Of a stretch of DNA of 64,000 bases, positions 44,925-56,305 are shown in pieces. The notes under the pieces were generated by a model. It ran no database searches. It saw only the letters and a list, made by a program, of their open reading frames with translations, and was not told the DNA's origin. This stretch comes from Neopestalotiopsis rosae. Its lineage: Eukaryota > Ascomycota > Sordariomycetes > Amphisphaeriales > Sporocadaceae. Numbering within the stretch: the stretch's first letter is position 1; each line of letters opens with the position of its first letter. The stretch lies in contig JALGAS010000006.1 of NCBI GenBank assembly GCA_023078685.1, forward strand, positions 4,216,001 to 4,280,000, in the 5' to 3' direction. Made by a program: the position numbers and the translations under genes.

Positions 44925-47850
44925 ATGAGGAATCCGTTCAAGTCGACAACGGCGGTGGTGCCGACGCCGGCGGCTGAAATCACACCGACAGTCTCGGAGG
45001 GCGGCGACCATGGCGACGAGAAGGCGACCAAGGTCGCGCAAAATGTAGACGTGTCTGCCGCCGCCGAGGATCTCAACAAGATTGCCCACGCCCACCAGTT
45101 TGACCCCAATCTGCCGCGGGAAAAGCTCGAGGCCCTGCAGAAAGCGCTCCACGATGGCGACGCCGAAGAGATTCTCGAGGCCGACGCGCTCTTCACCGAC
45201 GACTCGCCGTACGCAGAGGTCCGCGCCGCCGTGCGCAATACGGACGGAGGTGAGGTCGCAAACACGGTCCGGGCGTGGGTCCTGGGAATGATCTTTGTCA
45301 CGCTCGGCAGCGGCATCAACATGTTTCTGTCCATGCGCAGTCCAGCCATTAGTTTCCCGTCCGTCGTGGTGCAATTGCTCGTGTACCCAATCGGTTGTCT
45401 CTGGGCCAAAGTCATGCCCACTCGGGTTTTCAACACGTTTGGTCAGCAGTGGACGCTCAACACGGGTCCATTCACCATCAAGGAGCACGTTGTCATTACT
45501 CTCATGGCCAACGTCTCCATTGGGTATGCCTATAGCACCGACGCCCTGCTCGCGCTGCAGGGAAAACCGTTCTACAATATCAATCTGGGCTGGGGCTTTG
45601 CCATCTTGTTTACTCTAAGCTCACAGCTCATTGGTATCTCGTTTGCCGGCATGTTCAGACGATTCCTCATCTGGCCGTCCGCCATGATGTGGCCGAGTAT
45701 CTTTTCCAACACGGCGCTCTTTTATGCGCTCCACGACAAGAGCAAGCATGACAAGTCAGAGGCCAATGGCTGGCAAATCAGCAGATATCGATACTTTTTT
45801 TACGTCTTGTGCGGCATGTTCATTTACTACTGGATTCCTGGAGTATTGTGGCAAGGACTATCAGTCTTTGCATTTGTTACATGGTGAGTGCGCAGCGCAA
45901 TTCACAAGGATGAGAAGAATTTCGGTATTGATATCAATATGATAGGATTCGCCCCAACAACGTTGTGCTTAATCAGCTATTTGGCGGTTTCACTGGGCTG
46001 AGTCTGATTCCCATTACGTTTGATGTAAGTAATCGACAGACTGTATAGTCTTACACGGGAAAAAGGCTAGAGCTGACATTTATTTTATAGTGGACTTACG
46101 TGAACGCCTATCTTGGCGATCCACTACTAGCTCCAGTTCACACTCACATCAATACTCTGATTGGGCTCTTTGTCTTTGTGATACTGACCAGTATCGGCAT
46201 GACATATACTGGTGCCGTCTATGCCGACTACCTGCCTATGGTGACCTCGTCGACCTTTGACAACACGCAAAGCTCGTACAATGTCAGCAGGATTCTCAAC
46301 AGCGATCACACGTTCAACTTGGAAAAGTACACGAGCTACTCTCCGCTGTTCCTCGCGCCGACTTTTGCGCTCAACTATGGTCTCTCTTTTGCTGCTCTGA
46401 CAGCCGTTCTCGTCCACACTGGTCTGTTCCACGGCAAGGAGATTTGGTACAGATTCAAGGCTGCCCGGAATCAGGAGCCAGATGTCCACTTGGAGATGAT
46501 GAAGAAGTACCCCGAAGCCCCTGACTGGTGGTATGTCGTCCTGTTCGTCATCACGACGGCCATGGGTTTGGCTTGTTGTCTGGCGTATGACTCCCAGCTG
46601 CCCTGGTGGACTTACTTTGTCTCAATCATTCTCGCATTGGTGTTCGTCATTCCTACCTGCTCGGTTCTGGCCATTTCCAACATTGCCCTCGCGCTCAATG
46701 TCCTATCGCCTTTCTTGGCAGGTTTTATGATTCCAGGTGAGAACTTCTTTTTGTATTTTCGATTTTTGAATATAGTTTCATATCTAACGTCCTATATAGG
46801 CAAGCCCATTGGAGTTATGATGTTCAAAGGTATGTGGAAATGCCCCCAAATCGAAGAGCAACGGAACGGAGAAACATATTTAGGACATTGTGTGCTAATT
46901 GTTTTTGTAGTTTACTCAACTATCGTCCTTGGACAGGCTCAAACGTACAGCTCTGATCTCAAGATGGCACACTATGTAAGATCACATCTGATTATAACAT
47001 GTCCTCAGGAAGCTAATACTTTTTGTCTAGATGAAAATTCCGCCCAAGACCACTTTCTGGTGTCAAGTTATTGCAAGTATCTGGGCAGTCTTTGTACAGA
47101 TTGCCACCATGAACTGGACCCTGGGCAACATTCCTGACTGTTGCACAACGTAAGTTTGCCTTTGGAATATAGGCACAATGGGAGCCTACAGTTTATACAG
47201 TGCGGGCCGTGGCTAACACATATACTCTCTCTCCAGTACCCAGTCGTCCAGGTTCACCTGCCCCAACGGCAAAACCTTTTTCTCCTCGTCCATAGTCTGG
47301 GGCGTCATCGGACCTCACCGCATGTTCGGCCCGGGCTCCATCTACGCGCAGTTCAACTGGTTCTGGCTCATTGGCGCCAGCCTGCCCGTGATCCTGTGGT
47401 TCGGCATGCGCAAGCTGCGCCTCGGCTTCGTCCGCCACCTCAACGCGCCCATCATGCTCGGGGCCATGGGCTGGCTGCCCCCGGCCACGCCACTCAGCTT
47501 CTCGACCTGGGCCCTCTTTGGCATCCTCTTCAACCACGTGCTCAAGAACCGGTATCGGGGCTGGTGGCACAATTACAACTTTGTCACGGCCGCGGGCCTG
47601 GACGCTGGTCTCATCATTAGCACAATTGTCATCTTCTTTGCCATTACGCTGCCCGGGGTCGAGATCCCGCAGTGGTGGGGTAATGTCGATGTCTTCAATA
47701 CTCTTGTAAGTTGTTGCTCAGTAAACCCGTAACGTGTACTTTGCTCGCCGAGTGGTTGTACTAATCAGTGTTGCTTTTCAGGATGCTGGGTATAATGCTT
47801 GGCTCAAGACAGTCCCCGATGGAGAAACATTTGGTCCCACGTCTTGGTAG
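44925..47850 (+). CDS. OPT-family oligopeptide transporter
   Basis: This is a predicted proton-coupled importer of small peptides in the plasma membrane. Eight exons (44925-45883, 45946-46024, 46091-46736, 46800-46829, 46911-46975, 47031-47149, 47237-47705, 47782-47850) encode 811 residues; every junction keeps frame. About 115 polar residues precede the membrane part, which opens with RAWVLGMIFVTLGSGINMFLSMR. Family hallmarks follow: GPFTIKEHVVI, NDWTYVNAYLG-type sequence across the second splice, LSPFLAGFMIPGKPIGVMMFK, the KIPPK variant of the KIPPR motif right after the fifth intron, CPNGKTFFSSSIVWGVIGP and a C-terminus rich in Trp/Phe helices. Exon 4 is only 30 nt. A small secreted-protein gene follows 1.5 kb downstream on the same strand. 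The substrate is unknown. Confidence 0.94.
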
Positions 47851-49337
47851 AGCGACGATGTGTTGAAAAGGATTGCAAGGATGTTGGGTACGGTGATGCA
47901 AGATCAGATCATGGCAGCCACGATGACATCTCGCCGTTGCGCCGTGCCTATCGGATGCGTTCCTCCTGCTTTCCAACCGATTCTGAGCAGAAGTTACAGC
48001 TTCTTTGTCCATGTATGTCTAGAATACATCCCAATTAGTATGTGTAATGCAGCCTCTTTTCGCAAAATGAACCGTTATATCGCAAGTTGTCCGACTGGAT
48101 TTGTTCTCATGTTCTGCTTTGGCAAGCGATCGACAGTCAGCCCTTTCGTCTAAACCCTTGTCTCAGGTGTTCAAACCCCAGCCCAGTAGCCACTAGGAGT
48201 TAGTGATTATGGTAATGACGATCCTACAGCACACCGGTATTTAGGGCCTGCAGATCGGAAGAATTTCCTTCTGAACGCTTGAACGTGATTTCTCCACAGG
48301 GCCGTAGATCCCGCGTCGTTTTCTTTCTGGAAAACCTGGGGAAGTTCCACGAAATTGGAACTGGTCGACAGCAGAAAGCGTCCGGCATCATGTGCACGAG
48401 CAACTTGAATTTGTCTTTGTAAGTCTGCAAATCAGCAGTGCTTAATATTTCCCTGTCAATGAGAAAGTTTATAACTGTCAAATGACTGGCGCAGGACGTG
48501 TGCGTATTCGCATGGTGATACTCTCGTCTATATCCTGGTGTTAGTGATTTATAATCGACGCCACAAAAGAACTTATACGAGTACCAGCGACCTAGACACA
48601 CTCGGTGAGCTCGGTAAGCAAAGGACCATGTTATGAGGTCAGCTCAGCCTGTCTCTAATCACTTGCATCAGTATCTCTATTGTCAAGGAAACGAATGCGA
48701 GCAATTTCTGCCTATCGAAAAGTGCGACTCCGATTGGGTCGTACACGGGAACAACCCAGCTTCAAGGCACTGATATAATCTGCCGTGCCCGGATATATCA
48801 AGCATTGAACTGCCGCGGGAGCGTTATCCTTGGCGCCAGCCTCGTACAGGAGGACCAATAGAGTGTGAATTCCAGTCTCGGATCCCTCACCATTCCGCTG
48901 ACGGTGGTGATTATTTGCGGCGTAGGGCTGCCGCGCTGAGCTGACGGAGCGAAAAAGGCTTCAGCTCGTGCCACTCTATCTACTGGCGACTAAGGTTTCC
49001 CTACGAAAATTAGCTCCCCAAACAGCATTGTAAGCTGAGACAGTCAATCACGCGAAAAACGCCACCGTTCGTCTGTCCATGGCATCTTAGGGCCGAAATG
49101 GTATTCATCCTAGAAGCCTTTCACGATGCCTAGCTCGAGGCCGGAGACTGGAGATAGTGCCCGGCCGTCCCGTTTGCGAACTCGAGAGAGTTGTATAAGA
49201 ATGCCAAGAGTTCGCTGATGGAAAATGTCAGTTCTAATCATCAAGGTTCGACTAGTCTACACTTACTTGACCTCCCCCGCACTTCCAAGACTTCAATCAT
49301 TCTCAAACTTGAGCTATAATATTACCTATCGATCAAT
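47851..49337. other. Intergenic, no gene supported
   Basis: This 1.5 kb has one longer minus frame (48601-48224, 125 codons) that lacks motifs, introns or family resemblance. The last 100 bp before 49338 has features of a fungal leader (CTATCGATCAAT before ATG). Confidence 0.5.
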
Positions 49338-49938
49338 ATGAAGACCTTTATTGTTGCTGCTGCCTGCTTCTTGGGTTACTCCGCTGCCCAGGGGAGTATC
49401 GAGAAAGATGCCGAGTGGACAGTGAGCGGCCTGAGCGCATCTTCGATGCCCGGTACGCAAGGATCTCTGACCACGCAGTGAGTTTGATATTGTCTCTTTT
49501 ATTTCCTGTCGTTTGTGATAAATACATTATGGCCACCGGACCCCACGATCACCGGCGGCCTTTGTTTTTTTCAACATCAAACCGGGAATTCCGACCTTGA
49601 CACAATCAACTGACAAGGAGAACAGCTATTCTTTCACCGTCACAACCTCTACCCAGTCCGCCCAGTGCGACGCCACCTCACACCAGACCGGCGCACCACT
49701 CGGAGCGCTTCCCGAGACGGCATGTGACCCAGACACCTTCTCCTTCTCCTGGACGCCCAACGGAGATGCGGGCTCGGACGGCGCGACCCTGGAGATCTGG
49801 GACAGCGTCACTGAGCAGTATGCGACTCACGACATCCCGGCCGACCAGATCCATCAGCAGCCCGAAATTGTCCTGGGTGCCCACCCGTATGTCTACCAAG
49901 GGCCCAGCGACTTCATTGTCGAGACACACCTGGACTAG
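49338..49938 (+). CDS. Small secreted protein, effector-like
   Basis: Two exons (49338-49477 and 49626-49938) are joined over a 148-nt intron with a GTGAGT donor, an ACTGAC branch point and a CAG acceptor. The splice restores frame (Thr-His-Tyr) and gives 150 residues. The N-terminus MKTFIVAAACFLGYSAAQG is a classical signal peptide with likely cleavage after Ala17 or Gln18. The mature part starts near WTVSGLSASSMPG, continues with YSFTVTTST and has two cysteines (in QCDAT and ACDPD) that could pair. It then shows FSFSWTPNGD, ATLEIWD and a C-terminal YQGPSDFIVETHLD. The layout (W..G..AS..., beta-strand pattern, two Cys, no catalytic motif) resembles fungal small secreted proteins of the AA1-like type; that family link is only a guess. 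Confidence 0.8.
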
Positions 49939-52937
49939 AGTTTGGAGTGGATGACGAGCACAAGGCCTTTAGTCTTGCCAAAGTCCTACTTGTTACACGA
50001 TGCGACGATGAACAAATAAGCAGGAATCTCTTTCGATGTATTCTTTTCCTTACTAGCAAATAGCTATTTCCTAGAAATATTACTTCTCAGTTTACATTAC
50101 CATGACTCCATCTACTATGAACTGATAATGATGTCAAAGTCTTGACTAGTCGTCACAAAGTGGAACCAGGTATATATATCCCTAGTCACCGGCGCGAATA
50201 TCTTCAAGGCTGTCAGGTTGATGGGCTGTTTCATCCATTTGCCAAGACTTTGAAAATTCGGATACCAGAGCAAGAGACAAGACAACTCGGCCTTATTGAT
50301 ATCTCATGGATTGCAACAAATGAGACGTGACAAATCGTCTCCGAGGAAAGTGACGAGTAGGAATTCTTCAATGAATTCATCAGCTTGGGAGTATCCTGTG
50401 ATTTATGGACAATAGCTAGCTAAGCGAGCGCATCTCCGCGCGCTGCCCCAATCGGCAATCTGCCTCCCCTGGATGCGAGATGGATACTCGTCAAAAAACG
50501 TCAAGCGGGTAGTTAATATAGCAGCAATCAACCTGCGGAAGACCCTTCATCTCTCAACCTCTCTTTGCTATCACATGTTGAGCCGACACATGATGGCAAA
50601 AAAGACCTCTTTTGATATCAAATCCACTGTCAAGCTCTTTTCTCCATTAAAATAAATGCTTGCTCTTTGCTTTGTTGATCCGCCCCAAGGAAGAGAGACA
50701 GAGACAAGTCTTGGCGCATGATTTTACGCTTATTTGAGATGGCACCTTTTTTTTTTCTAGCGTGTAACCCCTGTTCCTGACTAGATCTGCCACCGTTGCT
50801 GAGACTAGAGCCTGTCATTAAGAGCACGAACCAATTAGGGTGAGGACCGGTTTTGGTTCATTACTCTGTGACGAAGAGCTCTGGTCCTATCATTTTTCTT
50901 TGCTGAGAAACACCAACGGTCTGTTCCTCTTCTTCTTCTTTCTCCTATTTATCATCCATGGTAACTTACCACGTTGCACTCGGGGACTAGGAGAATTTAA
51001 CAAGTTTGATGCACGAATCAGGCCGACCATTGCAACCTTGTAGATTATCCCCTTTTGCTCCGTGATGTGCATCTTGTACTTGTGTATGGTGGCAAGCGGA
51101 GTCGTCGATCACACCGGAGAGGCTTTGGGCGTTGGGAAGTGTTTGGGGCTGATTCTTTCTTTTCCTGTCAGAACTAGAACCGCGACGTACGCGTATGCCT
51201 ACATCGTATTCACCCATCATACGTCGTCGAGCTTTGAAGCTATTTCACAAACAGTCAAGTCGTCCAGCAAGGAACGTGCCAATCACGACGAACCGTCCCG
51301 TCCATGACACGAAGTTGGGACAACGGCCCTGGTCAAGCGAAAAGAAGCCCAATGTTTGAACTACTATGAATAGCCTCGGCCAAGGAGTAAAAGGAAACAC
51401 GCCAAATGTTCTTCGCGGGATTCCATCAACCTTCTACGGCTTCTGCGGCTCTAACCGAATATTGCTCCTCCTCGCTTTTCCACAGTGGCTTGCTCCCCGT
51501 ACGGATACACCCATGGGCCTATCCATGTTGTTTGCTGTAGAGGAACTCCCCGGTTTTCCCTTTTTCCCTCTCTTAACCCACCGGTACCAATTGTGTGTTG
51601 CTCGGGCTGGGTCCCGATTAGCTGGGTCCCCATTTGTTACGAGTTACTAGTGGACGAGCGATACCACATTAGGGGCCCAGTCAAATTTCTATCCCTCTTG
51701 CGCGAGCTCATATTGGCTTGGTGCCCTTTTTCACCCTTCTCACCTCTTGCCTAGATTGTATTGACCGTCTCGTGTCTGGCGGCTTGCCCCAGCTGAAAAG
51801 AGTTCACCTAGAGTAGAGGCTAGCGATTGCTTGTTCTGGTTTTTTATGGGAATTTTGAAGAAAAGTCTCGTAAAATGTCACAGAATTTCTTTGGACTTTC
51901 TTTGCTTTCCTGGAACAATCATAAAGAAAGAAAGAGCCCCAACATCATCTATGCCTACCTTTCTATCATGTCTCGTCCCCGCGCCGAATATATCCTGCAA
52001 CCGAGTCCCATGATCCATCAAAGCAAAGACAACCCCTGACCCGGCTCCGTAAACACACAACACACAACGTCCGCCCCTATTTCTTCTGAGACAAGGGCCC
52101 AAATTGAAGGACCCTCCCGTCCTTGGGTTGTTAATAACGCCAAGCATCGTGAAAGTTGTTTGGGTTACCTTGTGGAATTTCCGATCAAAAGCAGCACATG
52201 AACCTGCAAGAGAACCAGAGAGGAAAAAAGTCTTGTCGGGTAATGCATCTCTCAATTTGTCCTGGTTGTGTAAGTCTTTGAACCATACAACCGGTGGGAT
52301 CGGGATAATCGCCAATCGGGGCACATTGATTTTCGGTCATCGCCTGAAGATCCTCTTTGGCAAAAAGGCTTTTTGTTCTTTTCTCTCTTTCCCCTTCCCG
52401 CTCACTCATCAATTCCTGCTCTGACCTCCAGTTCCGCTTGGGGCATTGCGATCGGCGACGGCCGTAGCCTCGACAGCTCGGATCCCCGCCGGCCACCTCA
52501 ACCCTGCGTACGACTGGTTCCCGAGTGCCGTTGGGAATTTTTGTGGTCTTTTTTAGGCTTGTTTTCTTCTTTCCACAGTCCCTTCCTCTCCTCTCAAAAG
52601 TGGGAAGCCATTCAGTTGTCTCTTTCTCCGTATGGCTGTTGCTTTTTCAATTTGGGGAGGATCTTTTTTTATGGGATCGATTGGGGCATATCCGGTTTTC
52701 TGGTGATTGCGAGGACTCGGGACTGGGCCTCCGCGTGGTCCGGTAGTGAATGAATGGTGGGCGGTATGGTATCCATTCTTGGAATGAAGATTGGGGGTGA
52801 AAAGAAGAGGTGAGAAAGGACTCTAATAATATTGGCTCGCACCTGGCCTCTACTCTTGTCTGTGTGTGCCCCCAGGCCGGCTTTTGCTGACTCGATGAGC
52901 GTTACCAAAAAAATAAAGACCAGAAGACCCGTCCAAC
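49939..52937. other. Gene-free 3 kb, probably including a long 5' leader
   Basis: No gene was recognised. From about 50.6 to 52.9 kb the plus strand is rich in C/T tracts (for example 50910-50960, 51410-51600, 52370-52440, 52560-52670) and abundant short upstream frames, much like 1-2.7 kb and 26.2-26.6 kb. This is the expected texture of a long promoter and leader for the large repeat protein that starts at 52938. Confidence 0.45.
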
Positions 52938-55652
52938 ATGAGATCTGTTCCACAACAACCATCTAGCAATTTGGGCCGGGATGCGCTGGGCGCTGGCCAA
53001 TTCAGTGGAGGTCAAGGAGATTCTCAACAACATCAACCGAGCAGTAGCGTGCGACCGACATTACAGTCGAGTGCTTCGCTGCCTGTTTATCCTACTTCGA
53101 ATACTCACGCTATACAAGCTTTTTATAACAACAACACCGACACCACACCGTCGGCTTCAAGCAGCATGCACGATCTCTCGAGAGCAGGCCCTGCTGGCAG
53201 AGGGCCAGGACACCCACCACCACTCAAGTCGGCCAGGTCGACTCCAAATGTAAGCATGCGACGGATGGATTCTTTCCCGACTCTCATGTCGTCGCTGGAC
53301 GCGGGCGCTCCCCCGCCGCCGCCGTCAAGTGGGCGGCAAAAGCCCCGGGTCAATCCTCTCGACGTTCAATTTGTCAGAGACCCTTCGGCCTTGCCCATGC
53401 CTCTCACTCACTCACCATTGAGCCGGTCGCCCTTGGCGCGGGATGAAGGACCGATGATGATGATTCCGGGGATGAACGACACGCAATCAGTACCAAAGGC
53501 TCTGAATATCGTCAAGTCGCCACCGAGTCCGGGCATGATTCCAGCTATTCCTCCCAGGAGTGCGCTTCGAAAGCCGCCTTCTCCGGCGCCATCAGCTAGC
53601 ATGGCCAGCAGCACGACGACATCTGTTGATGGTGACGGACTCTTTGCCAGGGATTTGGAGAAGCCAATCATGCCTGCTGCTAATGACAGCCGGCCGTCGA
53701 GTAGAGGCAGCAATCGAAACATACCTTCGACCCTTAGAGAACTCATGGCTGTCGACGAATTTCTGTGTGAGAGCCCGGTATCTGTTCCGACGCCGCCGCC
53801 TTCTCTGCCTCGGGCAAGCAACGACAGCGGATCGCGGTCATTGAGTGAACCCGAGGGACCAGTCATACAGACTGTTCGCGCCAAGCGGGATACCATGACT
53901 GTCAGCCCGGCCAAGAAGAGGAGTCTCGAGAAGAAGATTGAGGCTTTCGACAAGTCGCTGCAATCCAATGGCGGAGGAGTCCCGAGGTCGGCCAGCGAGC
54001 CGCGCGCAGAGCGACCGGCGCCGCTCAAGGTAAAGACGGTTCTCAACCACACGGCAACTGTGCAAGGCCCAAGCAGCGCACCAGTCGCCCCCAGACAGCG
54101 CTCCGAAAGCCCATTTGGTCGCACTCCCACTCCTCTCGGCCGGGCGCGACCCGGCGTGCCCGCTGCTGCCGTAGGCGCTCACGGACGGCCAAATGTGCGA
54201 GGTGTTCGCCGGCCAACTATAAATGAGTACGGTGTAGCGCCGGTACGACCATCCATCGACATTCCAGAGCGCGGATCGACTCCGTCAAGTTTGAGATCAC
54301 CACCCGACAGCCCGATATTACCAAGCTCAGGTCCGCTCTCAAGCATCTCGCCGCCCGACAGCCCGATACTGCCAACGGAAGGTCCTCTATCCGCTCGCTC
54401 ACCCCCGGATAGTCCGATACTCCCGACTTTCGGCCCCCTCTCGGCTGCCTCACCACCTGATAGTCCGATTCTGCCGAGTCATGGCCCGCTTTCAGCCGGG
54501 TCGCCTCCCAGCAGTCCTATCCTGCCCAGCCACGGACCTCTGTCGGCTGGCTCTTCACCTCCCGACAGCCCGATTCTACCAAGCCAAGGTCCTCTTTCTG
54601 CTGGCTCGCCTCCGGACAGTCCGATTATACCAGCAGAGGGTCCCTTGTCGAATCCGGCTTCGCCACCCGACAGTCCCATCATGCCGCTGAGCGGCCCCTT
54701 GGCATATAACCACCAGCTGGCTTCGAAAAAGGACGACCCGCGCAGAGAGACACTGGACAGAAGCTTCCAGTTTCCACCGCGACCACCATTTCCAGAAAAG
54801 GCCCCTCAGCCGGACCCAGAAGAAAGCCTCTTTCTGCCGCCACCCATGAGCCACATGGCTCCTCCCGGAGGAATGGAATGGCCGCTTTTCGCCCCATCGA
54901 TACCCATGCCAGAGTCGCGTGCGGGATCGCCTGCGCTCATGATGCGGACGCAGTCGCCAGTATTGCCGATTGCACGATCGCAGTCTCCGGCAGCAATGCC
55001 TATGCGTGCCCAGTCGCCTGCGTTCTCGGTCCGCGCGCAGTCACCAGCACTACCCGCAGTACGGTCACAGTCGCCCGCAGTCCTCCCGGTACGGACGCAA
55101 TCACCGGCAGTGCCACCAATCCGGACCCAATCCCCGGCAGTACCGCCGATTCGCACGATGTCGCCAGCAGTACCACCAATCCGAACCCAGTCGCCAGCAG
55201 GAATACCGATACGGACTCAGTCACCAGCGGGGATACCAATACGGACCCAGTCACCGGCAGCAATGCCGATTCGGACCCAATCGCCAGCAGGAATTCCCGT
55301 TCGAACTCAGTCGCCCGCAGGAATTCCCGTACGCACACAGTCTCCAGCAGGAATGCCGATGCGCACCCAATCGCCGGCAGCCATGCCAGTTCGAACCCAG
55401 TCCCCGTTCGCGCCGGCGCCGCCCCCATCTCCATTCGCCGTGCCCTCATTCAGCCGGCCCTGGACACCCACCAATGCGCGACCTAGCACACCGGACAAGA
55501 GGACTGAGCTCGGAGTCCCGATGATGGACAACATGATGCCGCGTGGGCCCAGCCCGAGCCCGAGAGGACCTCCTCCGAGAGCCAATACGGATTACCCAAT
55601 CATGAGGAATTCGCCGGCCATCAGGAATCAGCCAGGGCCCAGATACATGTGA
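52938..55652 (+). CDS. Large disordered Pro/Ser-rich protein with two tandem-repeat arrays
   Basis: One uninterrupted exon encodes 904 residues, mostly Pro, Ser and Ala, with no globular domain, signal peptide or membrane segment. Residues 1-320 are low-complexity with many SP/TP sites and short conserved-looking pieces such as RVNPLDVQFVRD. A short basic helix (KKRSLEKKIEAFDKSLQ) lies near 328-345. Residues 454-590 hold eight units of 17-18 residues on the theme SPPDSPILPSxGPLSA. Residues 670-826 hold sixteen 10-residue units on the theme RTQSPAxxPI. The tail is also Pro-rich (PRGPSPSPRGPPPRANTDYP). Every repeat unit keeps an SP dipeptide, fitting proline-directed kinase sites. Function is unknown; a scaffold or signalling substrate is a guess. 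Other frames across the repeats are open because of the repeat periodicity. Confidence 0.85.
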   Translation: MRSVPQQPSSNLGRDALGAGQFSGGQGDSQQHQPSSSVRPTLQSSASLPVYPTSNTHAIQAFYNNNTDTTPSASSSMHDLSRAGPAGRGPGHPPPLKSARSTPNVSMRRMDSFPTLMSSLDAGAPPPPPSSGRQKPRVNPLDVQFVRDPSALPMPLTHSPLSRSPLARDEGPMMMIPGMNDTQSVPKALNIVKSPPSPGMIPAIPPRSALRKPPSPAPSASMASSTTTSVDGDGLFARDLEKPIMPAANDSRPSSRGSNRNIPSTLRELMAVDEFLCESPVSVPTPPPSLPRASNDSGSRSLSEPEGPVIQTVRAKRDTMTVSPAKKRSLEKKIEAFDKSLQSNGGGVPRSASEPRAERPAPLKVKTVLNHTATVQGPSSAPVAPRQRSESPFGRTPTPLGRARPGVPAAAVGAHGRPNVRGVRRPTINEYGVAPVRPSIDIPERGSTPSSLRSPPDSPILPSSGPLSSISPPDSPILPTEGPLSARSPPDSPILPTFGPLSAASPPDSPILPSHGPLSAGSPPSSPILPSHGPLSAGSSPPDSPILPSQGPLSAGSPPDSPIIPAEGPLSNPASPPDSPIMPLSGPLAYNHQLASKKDDPRRETLDRSFQFPPRPPFPEKAPQPDPEESLFLPPPMSHMAPPGGMEWPLFAPSIPMPESRAGSPALMMRTQSPVLPIARSQSPAAMPMRAQSPAFSVRAQSPALPAVRSQSPAVLPVRTQSPAVPPIRTQSPAVPPIRTMSPAVPPIRTQSPAGIPIRTQSPAGIPIRTQSPAAMPIRTQSPAGIPVRTQSPAGIPVRTQSPAGMPMRTQSPAAMPVRTQSPFAPAPPPSPFAVPSFSRPWTPTNARPSTPDKRTELGVPMMDNMMPRGPSPSPRGPPPRANTDYPIMRNSPAIRNQPGPRYM
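54297..54707 (+). repeat. Eight tandem repeats of 51-54 bp (SPPDSPILP units)
   Basis: The coding repeat carries SPPDSPILP(S/T)xGPLS(A/S) eight times; unit five reads SPPSSPILP and the last two drift to PIIP and PIMP. Nucleotide copies differ at many synonymous sites, so the protein pattern, not recent DNA amplification, is conserved. Confidence 0.9.
54945..55416 (+). repeat. Sixteen tandem 30-bp repeats (RTQSPAxxPI units)
   Basis: Sixteen units of mostly 10 residues begin with R(T/S/A)(Q/M)SP; variants are AVPPI, AGIPI, AGIPV, AAMPI and AGMPM. The central units are most alike and the first five more diverged, which fits expansion from the middle of the array by unequal exchange. Confidence 0.9.
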
Positions 55653-56305
55653 AAAGACGACAATACTTTTCACTGATTAAACACCAACAACACCATTACG
55701 GGATTTTCTTTTCATGTTTCATTTTTTGGGCATTTATTTAGAAGGAATCGGAAGAGAAAAAAACATCGACAACGGGGCATCACATTTGCATCCATGGAAA
55801 CGGCGTTGATATATGAAACGAGGATAATGTTTTTATCATCCCCAAACAGAAAGAAAGGGGAAAGAAAAGAGATTGGTTTTATTTTTATTTTTGACATTTT
55901 CTGATACCCCAAGGTAGAGAGAGAGAAAGAGAGAGAGAGAGAGCATGGCCCCTGTTATGTATACCCACCCAACCCATTTACAATGCGCCAAAAAAGCAGG
56001 CGCTGGCTTTTCACATTTCCTTTGTTTCGGTCCTCATACCATAAATTTGATATAGCATTTTGGTCTAGCGCATTTTGAGTTGGTTGCATAGCGACTTTCC
56101 TAACGAATGAATATTCAAGCTACGATTTAATTGAGCATCAATAATGTCCAATCATTCAGGTTGTGGGTTCTTGGCTGTGCCACATATACCTAACACGTGA
56201 TGATCGGGCTCTGAACATCTTTTCGTCGACCCCTCAACCACCACCTACCAGCTCTTATTGATCTTTCTTCAGTACAATATCCTAACACAATCTAGTTCCC
56301 CCAAG
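55653..56305. other. 3' flank and HET promoter region
   Basis: The AT-rich 3' flank of the repeat protein gene is followed by a (GA)n tract at 55915-55943 and then 350 bp leading to the first HET gene. No gene was seen. Confidence 0.55.
55915..55943. repeat. (GA)n microsatellite
   Basis: About 29 bp of GA dinucleotides with one AA interruption lie between genes. Confidence 0.85.

Noticed and set aside
48160..48200. TGTTCAAACCCC box resembling a tRNA B box
   Set aside because: No matching A box, acceptor stem or anticodon arm could be folded around it.
48224..48601. 125-codon minus frame between the OPT and secreted-protein genes
   Set aside because: No motif, no splice signals and no family resemblance; likely chance.
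54806..55585. Several open frames of about 70-200 codons on both strands within the RTQSPA repeat array
   Set aside because: A 30-bp period without stops keeps several frames open at once; only the 904-codon frame continues outside the array.
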